Source of the DNA: Propionibacterium sp.
GTDB lineage: Bacteria > Actinomycetota > Actinomycetes > Propionibacteriales > Propionibacteriaceae
Length of the DNA: 64,000 nucleotides
Assembly (NCBI GenBank): GCA_012517965.1
Contig: JAAYTZ010000018.1
Span: forward strand, 62,001-126,000
Direction of reading: 5' to 3'
The translations under genes were made by a program, and so were the position numbers. The number at the start of each line of letters is the position of its first letter. The stretch's first letter is position 1. Below the pieces are notes generated by a model. It worked only from the letters and a program-made list of their open reading frames with translations, ran no database searches and had not been told where the DNA came from. Below are positions 33,201 to 46,185 of this stretch, piece after piece.

Positions 33201-33774
33201 GGCCATGGTCCATCAACTCGCAGTAGAAGTTGCCGGCCCCGAAGATGTCGCGGAACTCGGCGGCGCTGTTCACGGCGTCCCGGTACTGGCCGAGTCGCAG
33301 GTACGTCTGCACCTCACCGGACGGGCAGCCGGTGGTGGCGATGAGCCCCTTGCCGTAGCGCTGGAGCAGTTCCCGGTCGGCGCGCGGCTTGTAGAAGAAC
33401 CCCTCCAGGCTCGACATCGAGCTCAGCCGGAACAGGTTGTGCATGCCCTCGTTGTCGGACGCCCACATCGTCATGTGCGTGTAGGCGCCCTTGGCGGACA
33501 CGTCGTCGCCCGTGCCGTCGCCGAACTGGACGCGTTTGCGTTCGGAGCGGTGCGTCTTGGGGGTCAGGTAGGCCTCCAGGCCGATGATCGGCTTCACCGG
33601 GGAGCCGTTGGCCGTCCGGTACCACTCGTACGCGCCGAAGAGGTTGCCGTGGTCGGTCACGGCCAGCGCCGGCATGCCCAGCTTCTCGGCCGAGCGCTGC
33701 AGGTCCTTCAACCGGGCCGCGCCGTCGAGCATCGAGAACTCCGAATGGCAGTGCAGGTGAACGAAACCGTCCAT
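30247..33774 (-). CDS. dnaE: DNA polymerase III subunit alpha
   Basis: [57 protein letters not shown]. Confidence 0.98.
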   Translation of the reverse strand: [1175 protein letters not shown]

Positions 33775-33940
33775 GAACGCAGTCGACCTCCCTCGTGCCG
33801 GGTCAGCCTAACCGCTCCCGGCGACAGGTCTGCGGAGCGCCCAGCCGGGTGGCGCACCGCTGGTGGCAGCCCGGTTGACCACTCCGTCTCTCCGGCCAAG
33901 AATGGGAGGACAACCACCTTTCGTTGAGGAGAGATGGTGA

Positions 33941-33964
33941 CCGGGTGACACGCCGGTCACCCGG
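33941..33964 (+). promoter_or_regulatory. 9-bp inverted repeat in the leader of the Hsp20 gene
   Basis: CCGGGTGAC-ACGCCG-GTCACCCGG just upstream of RBS GAGGAG and ATG 33983. Confidence 0.6.
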
Positions 33965-33982
33965 GGAAGAGAGGAGTTCGCG

Positions 33983-34393
33983 ATGGCACTGGTGCGCCGC
34001 GAGTGGCCCGATCTTCAGGATCTGGTGCAGCGGTGGTTCGAGGGCGACGCAGAGAAGTCCTGGTTGCGGGTCGAGGAGTTCGTGGACGACAAGACGCTCG
34101 TCGTCCGCGCCGAATTGCCCGACATCGACCCGGAGAAGGATGTCGACATCTCCGTCGTGAACGGAGAGTTGCGCATCAAGGCCGAGCGGCAGGCCAAGTC
34201 CGAGCACAAGGAGAAGGACTCGTACCGCTCGGAGTTCCAGTACGGCTCGTACCTGCGCACGATCACGCTCCCGCCGGGAGCGACGGAGGCCGACGTGACG
34301 GCGAGCTACAAGGACGGCGTCCTGGAGATCCGGGTGCCGTTCGCGGAGCCGGTGGCCCCGGCCCCGACCAAGATCCCGATCACGCGGAAGTGA
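33983..34393 (+). CDS. Hsp20/alpha-crystallin family chaperone
   Basis: DKTLVVRAELPDIDPEKDVDISVVNGELRIKAER...GSYLRTITLPPGATEADVTASYKDGVLEIRVP. Confidence 0.94.
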   Translation: MALVRREWPDLQDLVQRWFEGDAEKSWLRVEEFVDDKTLVVRAELPDIDPEKDVDISVVNGELRIKAERQAKSEHKEKDSYRSEFQYGSYLRTITLPPGATEADVTASYKDGVLEIRVPFAEPVAPAPTKIPITRK

Positions 34394-34427
34394 ACTCCCG
34401 AGGGGCCGCGGCGGCCCCCCGGTCGGC

Positions 34428-34450
34428 GGGGCACCCCCGAGGGGTGCCCC
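34428..34450. terminator. Hairpin GGGGCACCCC-CGA-GGGGTGCCCC
   Basis: Perfect 10-bp stem after hsp20. Confidence 0.75.
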
Positions 34451-34454
34451 GCAC

Positions 34455-34483
34455 GCCTGCCCGGGACGTTGCGCCGGGCAGGC
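34455..34483. terminator. Hairpin GCCTGCCCGG-N9-CCGGGCAGGC
   Basis: Perfect 10-bp stem, adjacent second hairpin. Confidence 0.65.
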
Positions 34484-34524
34484 GGCCCGTGTGAGCATCC
34501 ACGCAGCACACGGAAGGGTTCACC

Positions 34525-35457
34525 ATGGACCGCGTCACCCTCATCGGCGCCCCGACCGACGTCGGGGCCAGCAGGCTCGGCTGCCGGCTCGGCCCCCAGG
34601 CCCTCCGCATCGCCGGCCTGGGTCCCGCCCTGGAGGCGTTCGGCGCCGAAGTGGTCGACGCGGGCGACCTCGCCGGCCCGCCCAACCCCCAGTCGCCGCC
34701 CGTCGCCGGGTATCGGCACCTGCCCGAGGTCGTCGCCTGGAACGTGGCCGTCCACGACGCCGTCCGCCGCGAGCTCGCCGCGGACCGCCTGCCGATCGTG
34801 CTGGGTGGCGACCACTGTGTGGCCATCGGGTCGATCAGCGCGGTGGCCGAGCACTGCCGCGCCACCGGCAAGAGGCTGCGCGTCATCTGGGTGGACGCCC
34901 ACGCGGACTTCAACACCGCGGAACTGACGCCCTCGGGCAACATCCACGGGATGCCCGTGGCCTGCCTGTGTGGGCTGGGGCCGGACGAGCTCACCGGCCT
35001 GGCCGAGCGGGTGCCGGCCGTGGACATCGCCGACATCCGCTCGATCGGGCTGCGCTGCGTGGACGCCGGCGAGAAGAAGCTGGTGCGAGCCGCGGGCCTC
35101 GATGTCTACGACATGCGCTGGATCGACGAGCACGGCATGCGGGCTGCCATGCACACCGCGCTGGCCGGGGTGGACGCCGACACCCACCTCCACCTGTCGC
35201 TCGACCTCGACTTCGTCGACCCCGACCACGCCCCCGGGGTTGGGACGCCGGTGATCGGCGGCCCCACTTACCGCGAGGTGCAGCTGGTGATGGAGATGAT
35301 CGCCGACACCGGCCGGCTCGGCTCCCTCGACATCGTCGAGGTCAACCCCGCCCTCGACGTGCGCAACAAGACCGCCGAGCTGGCCGTCGAGCTCGTCGAG
35401 TCGCTGTTCGGCAAGAGCACCCTGGAGCGGGTGACCCCCGCCGATCACCCGGCCTGA
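34525..35457 (+). CDS. rocF: Arginase-family protein
   Basis: GGDHCVAIGS; WVDAHADFNT; HLSLDLDFVDPDHAPGVGTP; VEVNPALD. Confidence 0.92.
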   Translation: MDRVTLIGAPTDVGASRLGCRLGPQALRIAGLGPALEAFGAEVVDAGDLAGPPNPQSPPVAGYRHLPEVVAWNVAVHDAVRRELAADRLPIVLGGDHCVAIGSISAVAEHCRATGKRLRVIWVDAHADFNTAELTPSGNIHGMPVACLCGLGPDELTGLAERVPAVDIADIRSIGLRCVDAGEKKLVRAAGLDVYDMRWIDEHGMRAAMHTALAGVDADTHLHLSLDLDFVDPDHAPGVGTPVIGGPTYREVQLVMEMIADTGRLGSLDIVEVNPALDVRNKTAELAVELVESLFGKSTLERVTPADHPA

Positions 35458-35519
35458 GCGAGCCTCCGCTTGAGCGCCCTCCGCCCGCTTCCCGCCCCCG
35501 GGGCAGCGGGCCGGCCCGC

Positions 35520-36978
35520 TCAGACGACCAGCGGGCGCTCGGACGGCGCGATGGCTCGGGGCAGCTGCGAGCGCTCCCCCTGCAGGTAGGCGTCCACGCC
35601 GTTGGCGCACGAGCGGCCCTCGGCGATCGCCCAGACGATCAGCGACTGGCCGCGGCCAGCGTCACCGCAGACGAACACGCCGGGCACCGAGGTCTGGTAG
35701 TCGTCGCCGCGGGCGATGTTGCCCCGGGCGTCCAGCGCGACGCCGAGTTGCTCGACGACGCCGGTCCGCTGGGGGTGCAGGAAGCCCATCGCCAGCAGGA
35801 CGAGGTCGGCGGGCAACACCCGCTCGGTGCCCTCGACGGGCACGATCCGGCCGCCCTCGAAGCGCACCTCCTCCAGCCGCAGGCCGGTGACGTGGCCGTT
35901 CTCGCCGAGGAACTCGCGGGTGTTCACCGAGTAGAGCCGTTCGCCGCCCTCCTCGTGGGCCGACGACACCCGATAGACGAGCGGGTACGTCGGCCAGGGC
36001 TGGCCGGCGGGACGCCCGACCGGCGGCTCGGGCAGGATCTCCAGCTGGGTGATGGACGCCGCCCCCTGCCGGATCGACGTGCCGAGGCAGTCGGCGCCGG
36101 TGTCGCCGCCGCCGATGATCACCACGTGCTTCCCGGTCGCCACGATCTGGTCCGGGACCTCCTGGCCGAGCGCCGCCCGGTTCGCCTGGGGCAGGAACTC
36201 CATGGCCTGGTGGATGCCGGCCAGCTCGCGGCCCGGCACGTCGAGGTCGCGCGGGACCGTCGACCCGATCGCCAGGATCACGGCGTCGAAGCGGTCGGTG
36301 AGCTGCTCGCCGGTGATGTCGGTGCCGATGTCCACCCCGGTCTTGAACACGGTGCCCTCGCGGACCATCTGCTTGAGGCGGCGGTCCAGGACGGCCTTCT
36401 CCAGCTTGAACTCCGGGATGCCGTAGCGGAGCAGCCCGCCGATGGCGTCCGCCCGCTCGTAGACGACGACCGTGTGGCCCATCCGGGTGAGCTGCTGGGC
36501 GGCGGCCAGGCCGGCCGGCCCGGAGCCGACGATCGCCACCGTCTTGAGGGTGTGCCACTCGGACATGACCGGCTCGACGCGGCGGTCGTCCCAGGCCTTG
36601 TCGGCGATGGCAACCTCGACGTTCTTGATCGTCACCGGGTCGCGGTTGATCCCCTCGACGCAGGCCGTCTCGCAGGGCGCCGGGCACAGCCGGCCGGTGA
36701 ACTCCGGGAAGTTGTTGGTCGCGTGCAGGCGTTCGGTGGCCTCCACCCAGGCGTCCCGGTAGATGAGGTCGTTCCACTCGGGGATGAGGTTCCCGAGCGG
36801 GCAGCCCTGGTGGCAGAACGGGATGCCGCAGTCCATGCACCGGGCGGCCTGGGTGGTGATGATCGGCAGCACCGCCCGGCCGGGGGTGCCGGGGTACACC
36901 TCCTTCCAGTCGAGGACGCGCTCCGCCACCGGACGCCGCTCGGCGACCTGGCGCGGGTACTTCATGAAGCCCTTCGGA

Positions 36979-36986
<8 letters not shown>
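35520..36986 (-). CDS. gltD: Glutamate synthase small subunit
   Basis: [10 protein letters not shown]...[42 protein letters not shown]. Confidence 0.97.
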
Positions 36987-41505
<4,519 letters not shown>

Positions 41506-41693
41506 GTGATTCTCCGATCCGCTCGGGGCTGTGCCGGCGGCATCGGGGCGTCCCGGCGCTCGCCGGAGGCGTCCCACGCCGCGCCGCATGGCCGAGGCGG
41601 TGACCGGCCCGAATCGACCGGACGCCGCGGCCGCAGCATATGCCCGATCCGGGCCCAAACCGAATATTGGTCAGGATGACGGACGGTGTGCCG

Positions 41694-42272
41694 TCACCAG
41701 GGCAGCAGACCCACGTGCTCGAGCAGGATCTTGGTGCCGATGCCGATGAGGATCAGCCCGCCCAGCGCCTCGGCCGGCCGTTCGGACCGGGCGCCGAACC
41801 GGTGGCCGACGAGCACGCCGACGAAGGAGAGCGTGCCGGTGATGAGCGCGATCGCCGTGACGACCTGGACGATGTCGAGGTCGAGGAAGGCGAAGCCCAC
41901 CCCGGCGGCCAGCGCGTCGATGGAGGTTGCCACAGCCAGGACGAGCAGTTCCCGCACCCCGAGGGGCGCGTCCTGGGGGGTGTCGGGGCCGTCGGGATCC
42001 CCCCACAGGGCCTCGTACAGCATCCTGCCGCCGATGACGCTCAGCAACCCGAAGGCGATCCAGTGGTCGACGCTGGTGATCAGGTCGGCGAAGCGGGTGC
42101 CGACGGCCCAGCCGAGGAGCGGCATGCCGCCCTGGAAGGCGCCGAACGCGACGGCGATGGCCGCGGCCTGCCGCAGGTAGAGCCGCCGCATGGCCAGGCC
42201 CTTGCCGACTGAGACCGCGAAGGCGTCCATCGCGAGCCCCACCGCGATGAGGACGACCTCAACGAACGACAC
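41694..42272 (-). CDS. mntP: Manganese efflux pump MntP-like
   Basis: VSFVEVVLIAVGLAMDAFAVSVGKGLAMR; ATSIDALAAGVGFAF. Confidence 0.93.
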   Translation of the reverse strand: MSFVEVVLIAVGLAMDAFAVSVGKGLAMRRLYLRQAAAIAVAFGAFQGGMPLLGWAVGTRFADLITSVDHWIAFGLLSVIGGRMLYEALWGDPDGPDTPQDAPLGVRELLVLAVATSIDALAAGVGFAFLDLDIVQVVTAIALITGTLSFVGVLVGHRFGARSERPAEALGGLILIGIGTKILLEHVGLLPW

Positions 42273-42303
42273 GGACGCCTCCTCTTCCCGGCCGCAAACG
42301 AAA

Positions 42304-42327
42304 CGGCCCGGTCGCGAGACCGGGCCG
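42304..42327. terminator. Hairpin CGGCCCGGTC-GCGA-GACCGGGCCG
   Basis: Perfect 10-bp stem. Confidence 0.75.
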
Positions 42328-42334
42328 AGCGTGG

Positions 42335-42407
42335 TGGGCGGTACCAGACTTGAACTGATGACCTCTTCCGTGTCAGGGAAGCGCGCTACCAACTGCGCCA
42401 ACCGCCC
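42335..42407 (-). tRNA. tRNA-Val(GAC)
   Basis: Reverse strand GGGCGGTTGGCGCAGTTGGTAGCGCGCTTCCCTGACACGGAAGAGGTCATCAGTTCAAGTCTGGTACCGCCCA. Confidence 0.95.
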
Positions 42408-42408
42408 G

Positions 42409-42479
42409 AGGTGGGTACCGGATTTGAACCGGTGTACACGGATTTGCAGTCCGTTGCCTCGCCTCTCGGCCAACCCACC
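42409..42479 (-). tRNA. tRNA-Cys(GCA)
   Basis: Reverse strand GGTGGGTTGGCCGAGAGGCGAGGCAACGGACTGCAAATCCGTGTACACCGGTTCAAATCCGGTACCCACCT. Confidence 0.95.
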
Positions 42480-42522
42480 AATGCGGGTAGGCCCATGAAC
42501 CGAGCCGATGGACCCAACTCCG

Positions 42523-42595
42523 AGCGGACGACGGGATTCGAACCCGCGACCCTCACCTTGGCAAGGTGATGCTCTACCAACTGAGCCACGTCCGC
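42523..42595 (-). tRNA. tRNA-Gly(GCC)
   Basis: Reverse strand GCGGACGTGGCTCAGTTGGTAGAGCATCACCTTGCCAAGGTGAGGGTCGCGGGTTCGAATCCCGTCGTCCGCT. Confidence 0.95.
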
Positions 42596-42725
42596 GTTAC
42601 GCCTGGGAACCTTCCGGCCCCGGGGCGTCGATAACGTTAGCGGGCCCACGGCGAAAGTACAAAACCGGCGGACTGCGCCAGCCGAGGTGCGGTGCGCGCG
42701 CGGGTGCGCTATCGTGTGTCCCCGC

Positions 42726-42797
42726 GGGCGATTGGCGCAGTGGTAGCGCGCTTCGTTCACACCGAAGAGGTCACTGGTTCGAACCCAGTATCGCCCA
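42726..42797 (+). tRNA. tRNA-Val(CAC)
   Basis: GGGCGATTGGCGCAGTGGTAGCGCGCTTCGTTCACACCGAAGAGGTCACTGGTTCGAACCCAGTATCGCCCA. Confidence 0.95.
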
Positions 42798-42799
42798 CC

Positions 42800-42852
42800 G
42801 CGAGAAAGCCGCTCTGGCAAGGGGAAATAACCCGAGTTGGAGCGGCTTTCGC
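42800..42852. terminator. Long hairpin after tRNA-Val(CAC)
   Basis: GCGAGAAAGCCGCTC ... GAGCGGCTTTCGC pairing arms. Confidence 0.55.
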
Positions 42853-43053
42853 AGTCTCGTTCCCTGAGCGTTCCCTTAGGTTCCGGACGCAGGTGCGGTC
42901 GATGGCGCGGACCTCGCCCCCGCGGAAACTGGACGGATAGCGGTCAGAGTCGAAGCGTGGGTGGCTCGCTGGCTGCCGACCGGGAACGATGGGCCCCGAC
43001 CACGCATCCGGCCCAGCGTCGGGTGCGGCCATCCAGCAGAGAGGGAGCAGACC

Positions 43054-43200
43054 ATGTTCTTCAAGGTCACGGCGAAGAAGTCGCCCGAGGGCAACTACAA
43101 CATCGCGACGACCTGCCCGAAGGGGCACACGTCGTTCAAGAAGCAGGGCGACACCAGCAACGAGTACGCGTGCCCCTACTGCGGTAACCGCGTGCCCTGA
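43054..43200 (+). CDS. Small zinc-ribbon protein (48 aa)
   Basis: MFFKVTAKKSPEGNYNIATTCPKGHTSFKKQGDTSNEYACPYCGNRVP, Cys pairs. Confidence 0.75.
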   Translation: MFFKVTAKKSPEGNYNIATTCPKGHTSFKKQGDTSNEYACPYCGNRVP

Positions 43201-43213
43201 CCCACCCCCTCGA

Positions 43214-43249
43214 CGGACGCCCCGGCCGGGCCTTCGGCCGGGGCGTCCG
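43214..43249. terminator. Terminator with GGACGCC/GGCGTCC arms
   Basis: CGGACGCCCCGGCCG-GGCCTT-CGGCCGGGGCGTCCG, perfect 15-bp stem. Confidence 0.88.
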
Positions 43250-43371
43250 CCTGTCCGGACGCCGCGGGACCGGACAGTTACCGGACGATCCGGACCACCA
43301 CCCGCACGGGAGACCCACGCCATGGAAACCTCCCTGACCGAAGCCAATGACTTGTCCGACAAGGAGCCATC

Positions 43372-43767
43372 GTGGAGTTCTTTACCTTTCTCATCGTCGC
43401 GCTGATCGCGCTCGCCGCCCTGGCCATCGCGGCGACCGTGGCAGCCAAACAGCAGGACAACATCCAGACCGACCTCCCCCGCTCCGAGGCGATGCGGGCC
43501 GTCGAAGGCATGTTCAACCGCCTGCTCTGGAAGGACGTCCAGGGCCGGGGGCTCCTCAACAAGCAGCGCCGGATGGCCCGCTACGACGGGCCGGTCGTCT
43601 CGGTGGACTTCGAGCAGATGCCGTCGGGCGGCACCGAGATCCAGGTCTGGATGTCCGAGGCGACCACGAAGTTCGGAATCGTCTTCGGCGCGGAGTTCGC
43701 CTGGCTGCAGAAGCGGAAGATCCTCAAGCGTCTCGGCGCGGAACCCGTCCCCAGCATCGAGTCCTGA
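43372..43767 (+). CDS. Hypothetical protein with N-terminal TM segment
   Basis: MEFFTFLIVALIALAALAIAATVAAKQQDNIQT... Confidence 0.7.
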   Translation: MEFFTFLIVALIALAALAIAATVAAKQQDNIQTDLPRSEAMRAVEGMFNRLLWKDVQGRGLLNKQRRMARYDGPVVSVDFEQMPSGGTEIQVWMSEATTKFGIVFGAEFAWLQKRKILKRLGAEPVPSIES

Positions 43768-43998
43768 TTCCCTCCCCCGCCTGGCCCGCCCAGGGGGGTT
43801 CCTGACGAAACCTCATCTCGACCGTCGTCCCCAGTGGAAGCACCCAGCCTCCGCGGCGCCCGCCGCGGAGCACCGGCCGGGTGTCGTCCAGAAAGGGGAT
43901 GGTGAGGTTGTTCGCGAGCTTCATTCAGCTCATCGCGCTGATCTGGTACCACGGCTGACCGACACGTCCGGGGCTCCGGTTTCCGACCGGGGCCCCGG

Positions 43999-44973
43999 TC
44001 ACCCGTGGCTGTACAGCCCGGACGCCTTCGGCGCCACTCCCTGTTCCGGCAGCTCGGGGTCGGCCCACCGCCACTTGATGCCGTACACCAGCCCGGGCGT
44101 GAGGTCACGGAAGTCCGCCCGGGGTGCGGGGTTCACCGTCAGGTCCACCGGCGGCACGTTCGGGTCCTCCGACAGCGCGGTGGGGGCGGTCACCCCGTCC
44201 AGGATCCACGCCCTGTCGGCCAGCTCGCCGAGGTGCACGGTGGCCTGGAAGTGCCAGCAGTCGCGCCGCGGGGCCATCACCAGCAGCGGATCGCCCTCCC
44301 GGCGTGACGGCAACCGCAGCGCCGTCTCGTACTCCACCGTGTCGCCGCAGGCGTAGGTGCGGTCCAGCCGCAGGACGAACTCCCACGTCTGCGGGCCGAC
44401 CAGGCGGGCGTCCTCCAGCGTGGCCGCCCCCTGCACCCGGAAGTCCGGGCCGGCCTCGCCGTAGCCGGGCAGGCTGATCATCTCGGTGACGCGCTCGAGG
44501 GTCGGCGCGGTGACGACCAGGGTGCGGCGCGCGCGATGGATGGGGCGCTCGTCGCGGAAGTCGACGTAGGCGATCAGTTCGCCGAGGAACCAGCCCCGAT
44601 CGTCCGCGGCGGCCGCCACCAGCTGCTCGGCGACCGCCAGGTTCGCGGCCGTCAGGCGCCGCCGCGCCACCTTGACGCTGCGGTCGATCTGCTCGGCGGC
44701 CTCGGCAAGCCGGTCCTGCAGGTTCGGGGCGTCCCCGGGACGGGCGGCGCAGGCCCGTAGGAAGATCATCCGCTGCTCCGGCGGCAGCGCCTGGGTGCCC
44801 CGCACCAACTGCCGCACCAACGACTGGCGGCCCTCGGCGCCGCGCGCCGGGCTGAACCCGGTCACCCGGGCCAACCCCGGCCCGATCCGCGATGCCAGAT
44901 CGCCCGCCTGCAGGCCGCGGTTGCGCTGGAGCTGCGCCAACTCGGCGGCGACCGTCTGCACGCTGACGTCCAT
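43999..44973 (-). CDS. Hypothetical protein, possible N-terminal helical DNA-binding region
   Basis: ELAQLQRNRGLQAGDLASRIGPGLARVTGF...; ATG start, good coding signal; divergent from the RNase H-like gene. Confidence 0.65.
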   Translation of the reverse strand: MDVSVQTVAAELAQLQRNRGLQAGDLASRIGPGLARVTGFSPARGAEGRQSLVRQLVRGTQALPPEQRMIFLRACAARPGDAPNLQDRLAEAAEQIDRSVKVARRRLTAANLAVAEQLVAAAADDRGWFLGELIAYVDFRDERPIHRARRTLVVTAPTLERVTEMISLPGYGEAGPDFRVQGAATLEDARLVGPQTWEFVLRLDRTYACGDTVEYETALRLPSRREGDPLLVMAPRRDCWHFQATVHLGELADRAWILDGVTAPTALSEDPNVPPVDLTVNPAPRADFRDLTPGLVYGIKWRWADPELPEQGVAPKASGLYSHG

Positions 44974-45079
44974 CGTCCCCCTCTCTACGAACGGCTCAAC
45001 CCTAGGGACCCCACCGGCCGCGGGCACCGTCTCGCCACGATCCGGCGGGCGAGTCGCCGGGCCGCGGCGCCGGCCCCCC

Positions 45080-45106
45080 CCCTGACAAACTGCGCGCTCC
45101 TCCGTC
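45080..45106 (+). promoter_or_regulatory. ECF-like promoter copy 1: CCCTGACAAAC-N11-CCGTC
   Basis: TGAC 45083-45086, CGTC 45103-45106 (16-nt spacer), 9 nt before ATG 45116; same element upstream of 46186. Confidence 0.65.
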
Positions 45107-45115
45107 GTCAGGGAC

Positions 45116-46111
45116 ATGAACTTCTTCAGCACGCTGCTGCGCACGCTGCGCACGATCCTGGCTGGCCGGCCGAGCCCGGCTGCGGCGTCCGGCCCCGCCC
45201 CCACCCCGAGCCTCGACCCGCCGGTCCGGACAGACGAGCCCCGCACCGAGTGGGCGCAGCGCCGGGCCGCCCTCACCTCGGACCGCGCCGGCGGCTCGAC
45301 GGTCTGCGCCGTCTGGCAGGACGCCTCCGGTCTCGCCCAGCGACGGTTCGGTACCCCCGGCGGCGACGTCCGAGTCGCCTACCTGGACGCCGTCGCACAT
45401 GTCGTCGCGCTGGCCGGCACCGACGACGCCGACGCCGGTCCGACCAGGGTGTTCGTGGCCGATCGGATCGTGCGGGAGGGGCTGCTGGGCTACGCCGCCT
45501 CCTTCCCCGCGCTCAGGTTCGTCACCGACCCGGACGCCGAGGACTGCGCCCTGCTCGCGCAAGCCCGTCGCCTGGCGGCCCGCCGGGACGCGCCGACGAC
45601 GCCCCGGAGCCCCGGCACCCCCGCCACACGGGCGGACGCGGCCGCTGCGGTGCCGGCACCGTTGACGGTCGCGACGGACGCCTCGCGCGGCCGGGTCCCC
45701 GGCCTCGGCCTGGCCTGCATCGCCGAGGACGGCCGTCACGCGGTGGCGTACCGGGCGGCGTCCGAGTCCATTCACGCCGGCGAGCTGCGGGCGCTGCGAC
45801 TGGCCCTGGACACCTTCCCGGGCGTGCGACTCCGGCTCCTCACCGACAGCCGGCTGGCGGTCGCGTGGATCGCGGACCCGGCGGCCGCCCCCACCCGCGC
45901 CCTGCGGGCACTGGCCACCCCGATCGCCGCCGAGGTGCGCCGGCGCCGCTGCGAGGTGACCTGGGTGCGGGGTCACGCGGGCCACCCGCTCAACGAGGCC
46001 GCCGACCGGCTCGCGGTGGCCGCGCGCCGCGGCGTCCAACTCGGTCAGCCCGCCGACGTCTGCGCCGACATCGCCCGGCGCATCGCGTCGGAGCTGTCGA
46101 CGGCCGCCTGA
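45116..46111 (+). CDS. RNase H-like protein
   Basis: C-terminal VATDASRGR...GELRALRLAL...TDSRLAVAW...VRGHAGHPLNEAADRLA matches the RNase HI catalytic DEDD pattern. Confidence 0.8.
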   Translation: MNFFSTLLRTLRTILAGRPSPAAASGPAPTPSLDPPVRTDEPRTEWAQRRAALTSDRAGGSTVCAVWQDASGLAQRRFGTPGGDVRVAYLDAVAHVVALAGTDDADAGPTRVFVADRIVREGLLGYAASFPALRFVTDPDAEDCALLAQARRLAARRDAPTTPRSPGTPATRADAAAAVPAPLTVATDASRGRVPGLGLACIAEDGRHAVAYRAASESIHAGELRALRLALDTFPGVRLRLLTDSRLAVAWIADPAAAPTRALRALATPIAAEVRRRRCEVTWVRGHAGHPLNEAADRLAVAARRGVQLGQPADVCADIARRIASELSTAA

Positions 46112-46128
46112 GGGCCCCGCCGCAGCCT

Positions 46129-46155
46129 CCCTGACAAACACCGCCCCCCACCGTC
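46129..46155 (+). promoter_or_regulatory. ECF-like promoter copy 2: CCCTGACAAAC-N11-CCGTC
   Basis: TGAC 46132-46135, CGTC 46152-46155 (16-nt spacer), 30 nt upstream of ATG 46186. Confidence 0.65.
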
Positions 46156-46185
46156 CACCTACCTGAACCCAGGGAAAGGAATCCC

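Noticed and set aside
30199-33927. 1242-aa plus-strand ORF opposite dnaE
   Set aside because: Same GC-bias shadow ORF; DnaE on the minus strand is unambiguous.
34428-34483. Tandem hairpins after hsp20 as a riboswitch for arginase
   Set aside because: Two independent perfect stems with no conserved aptamer-like features; terminator function is simpler.
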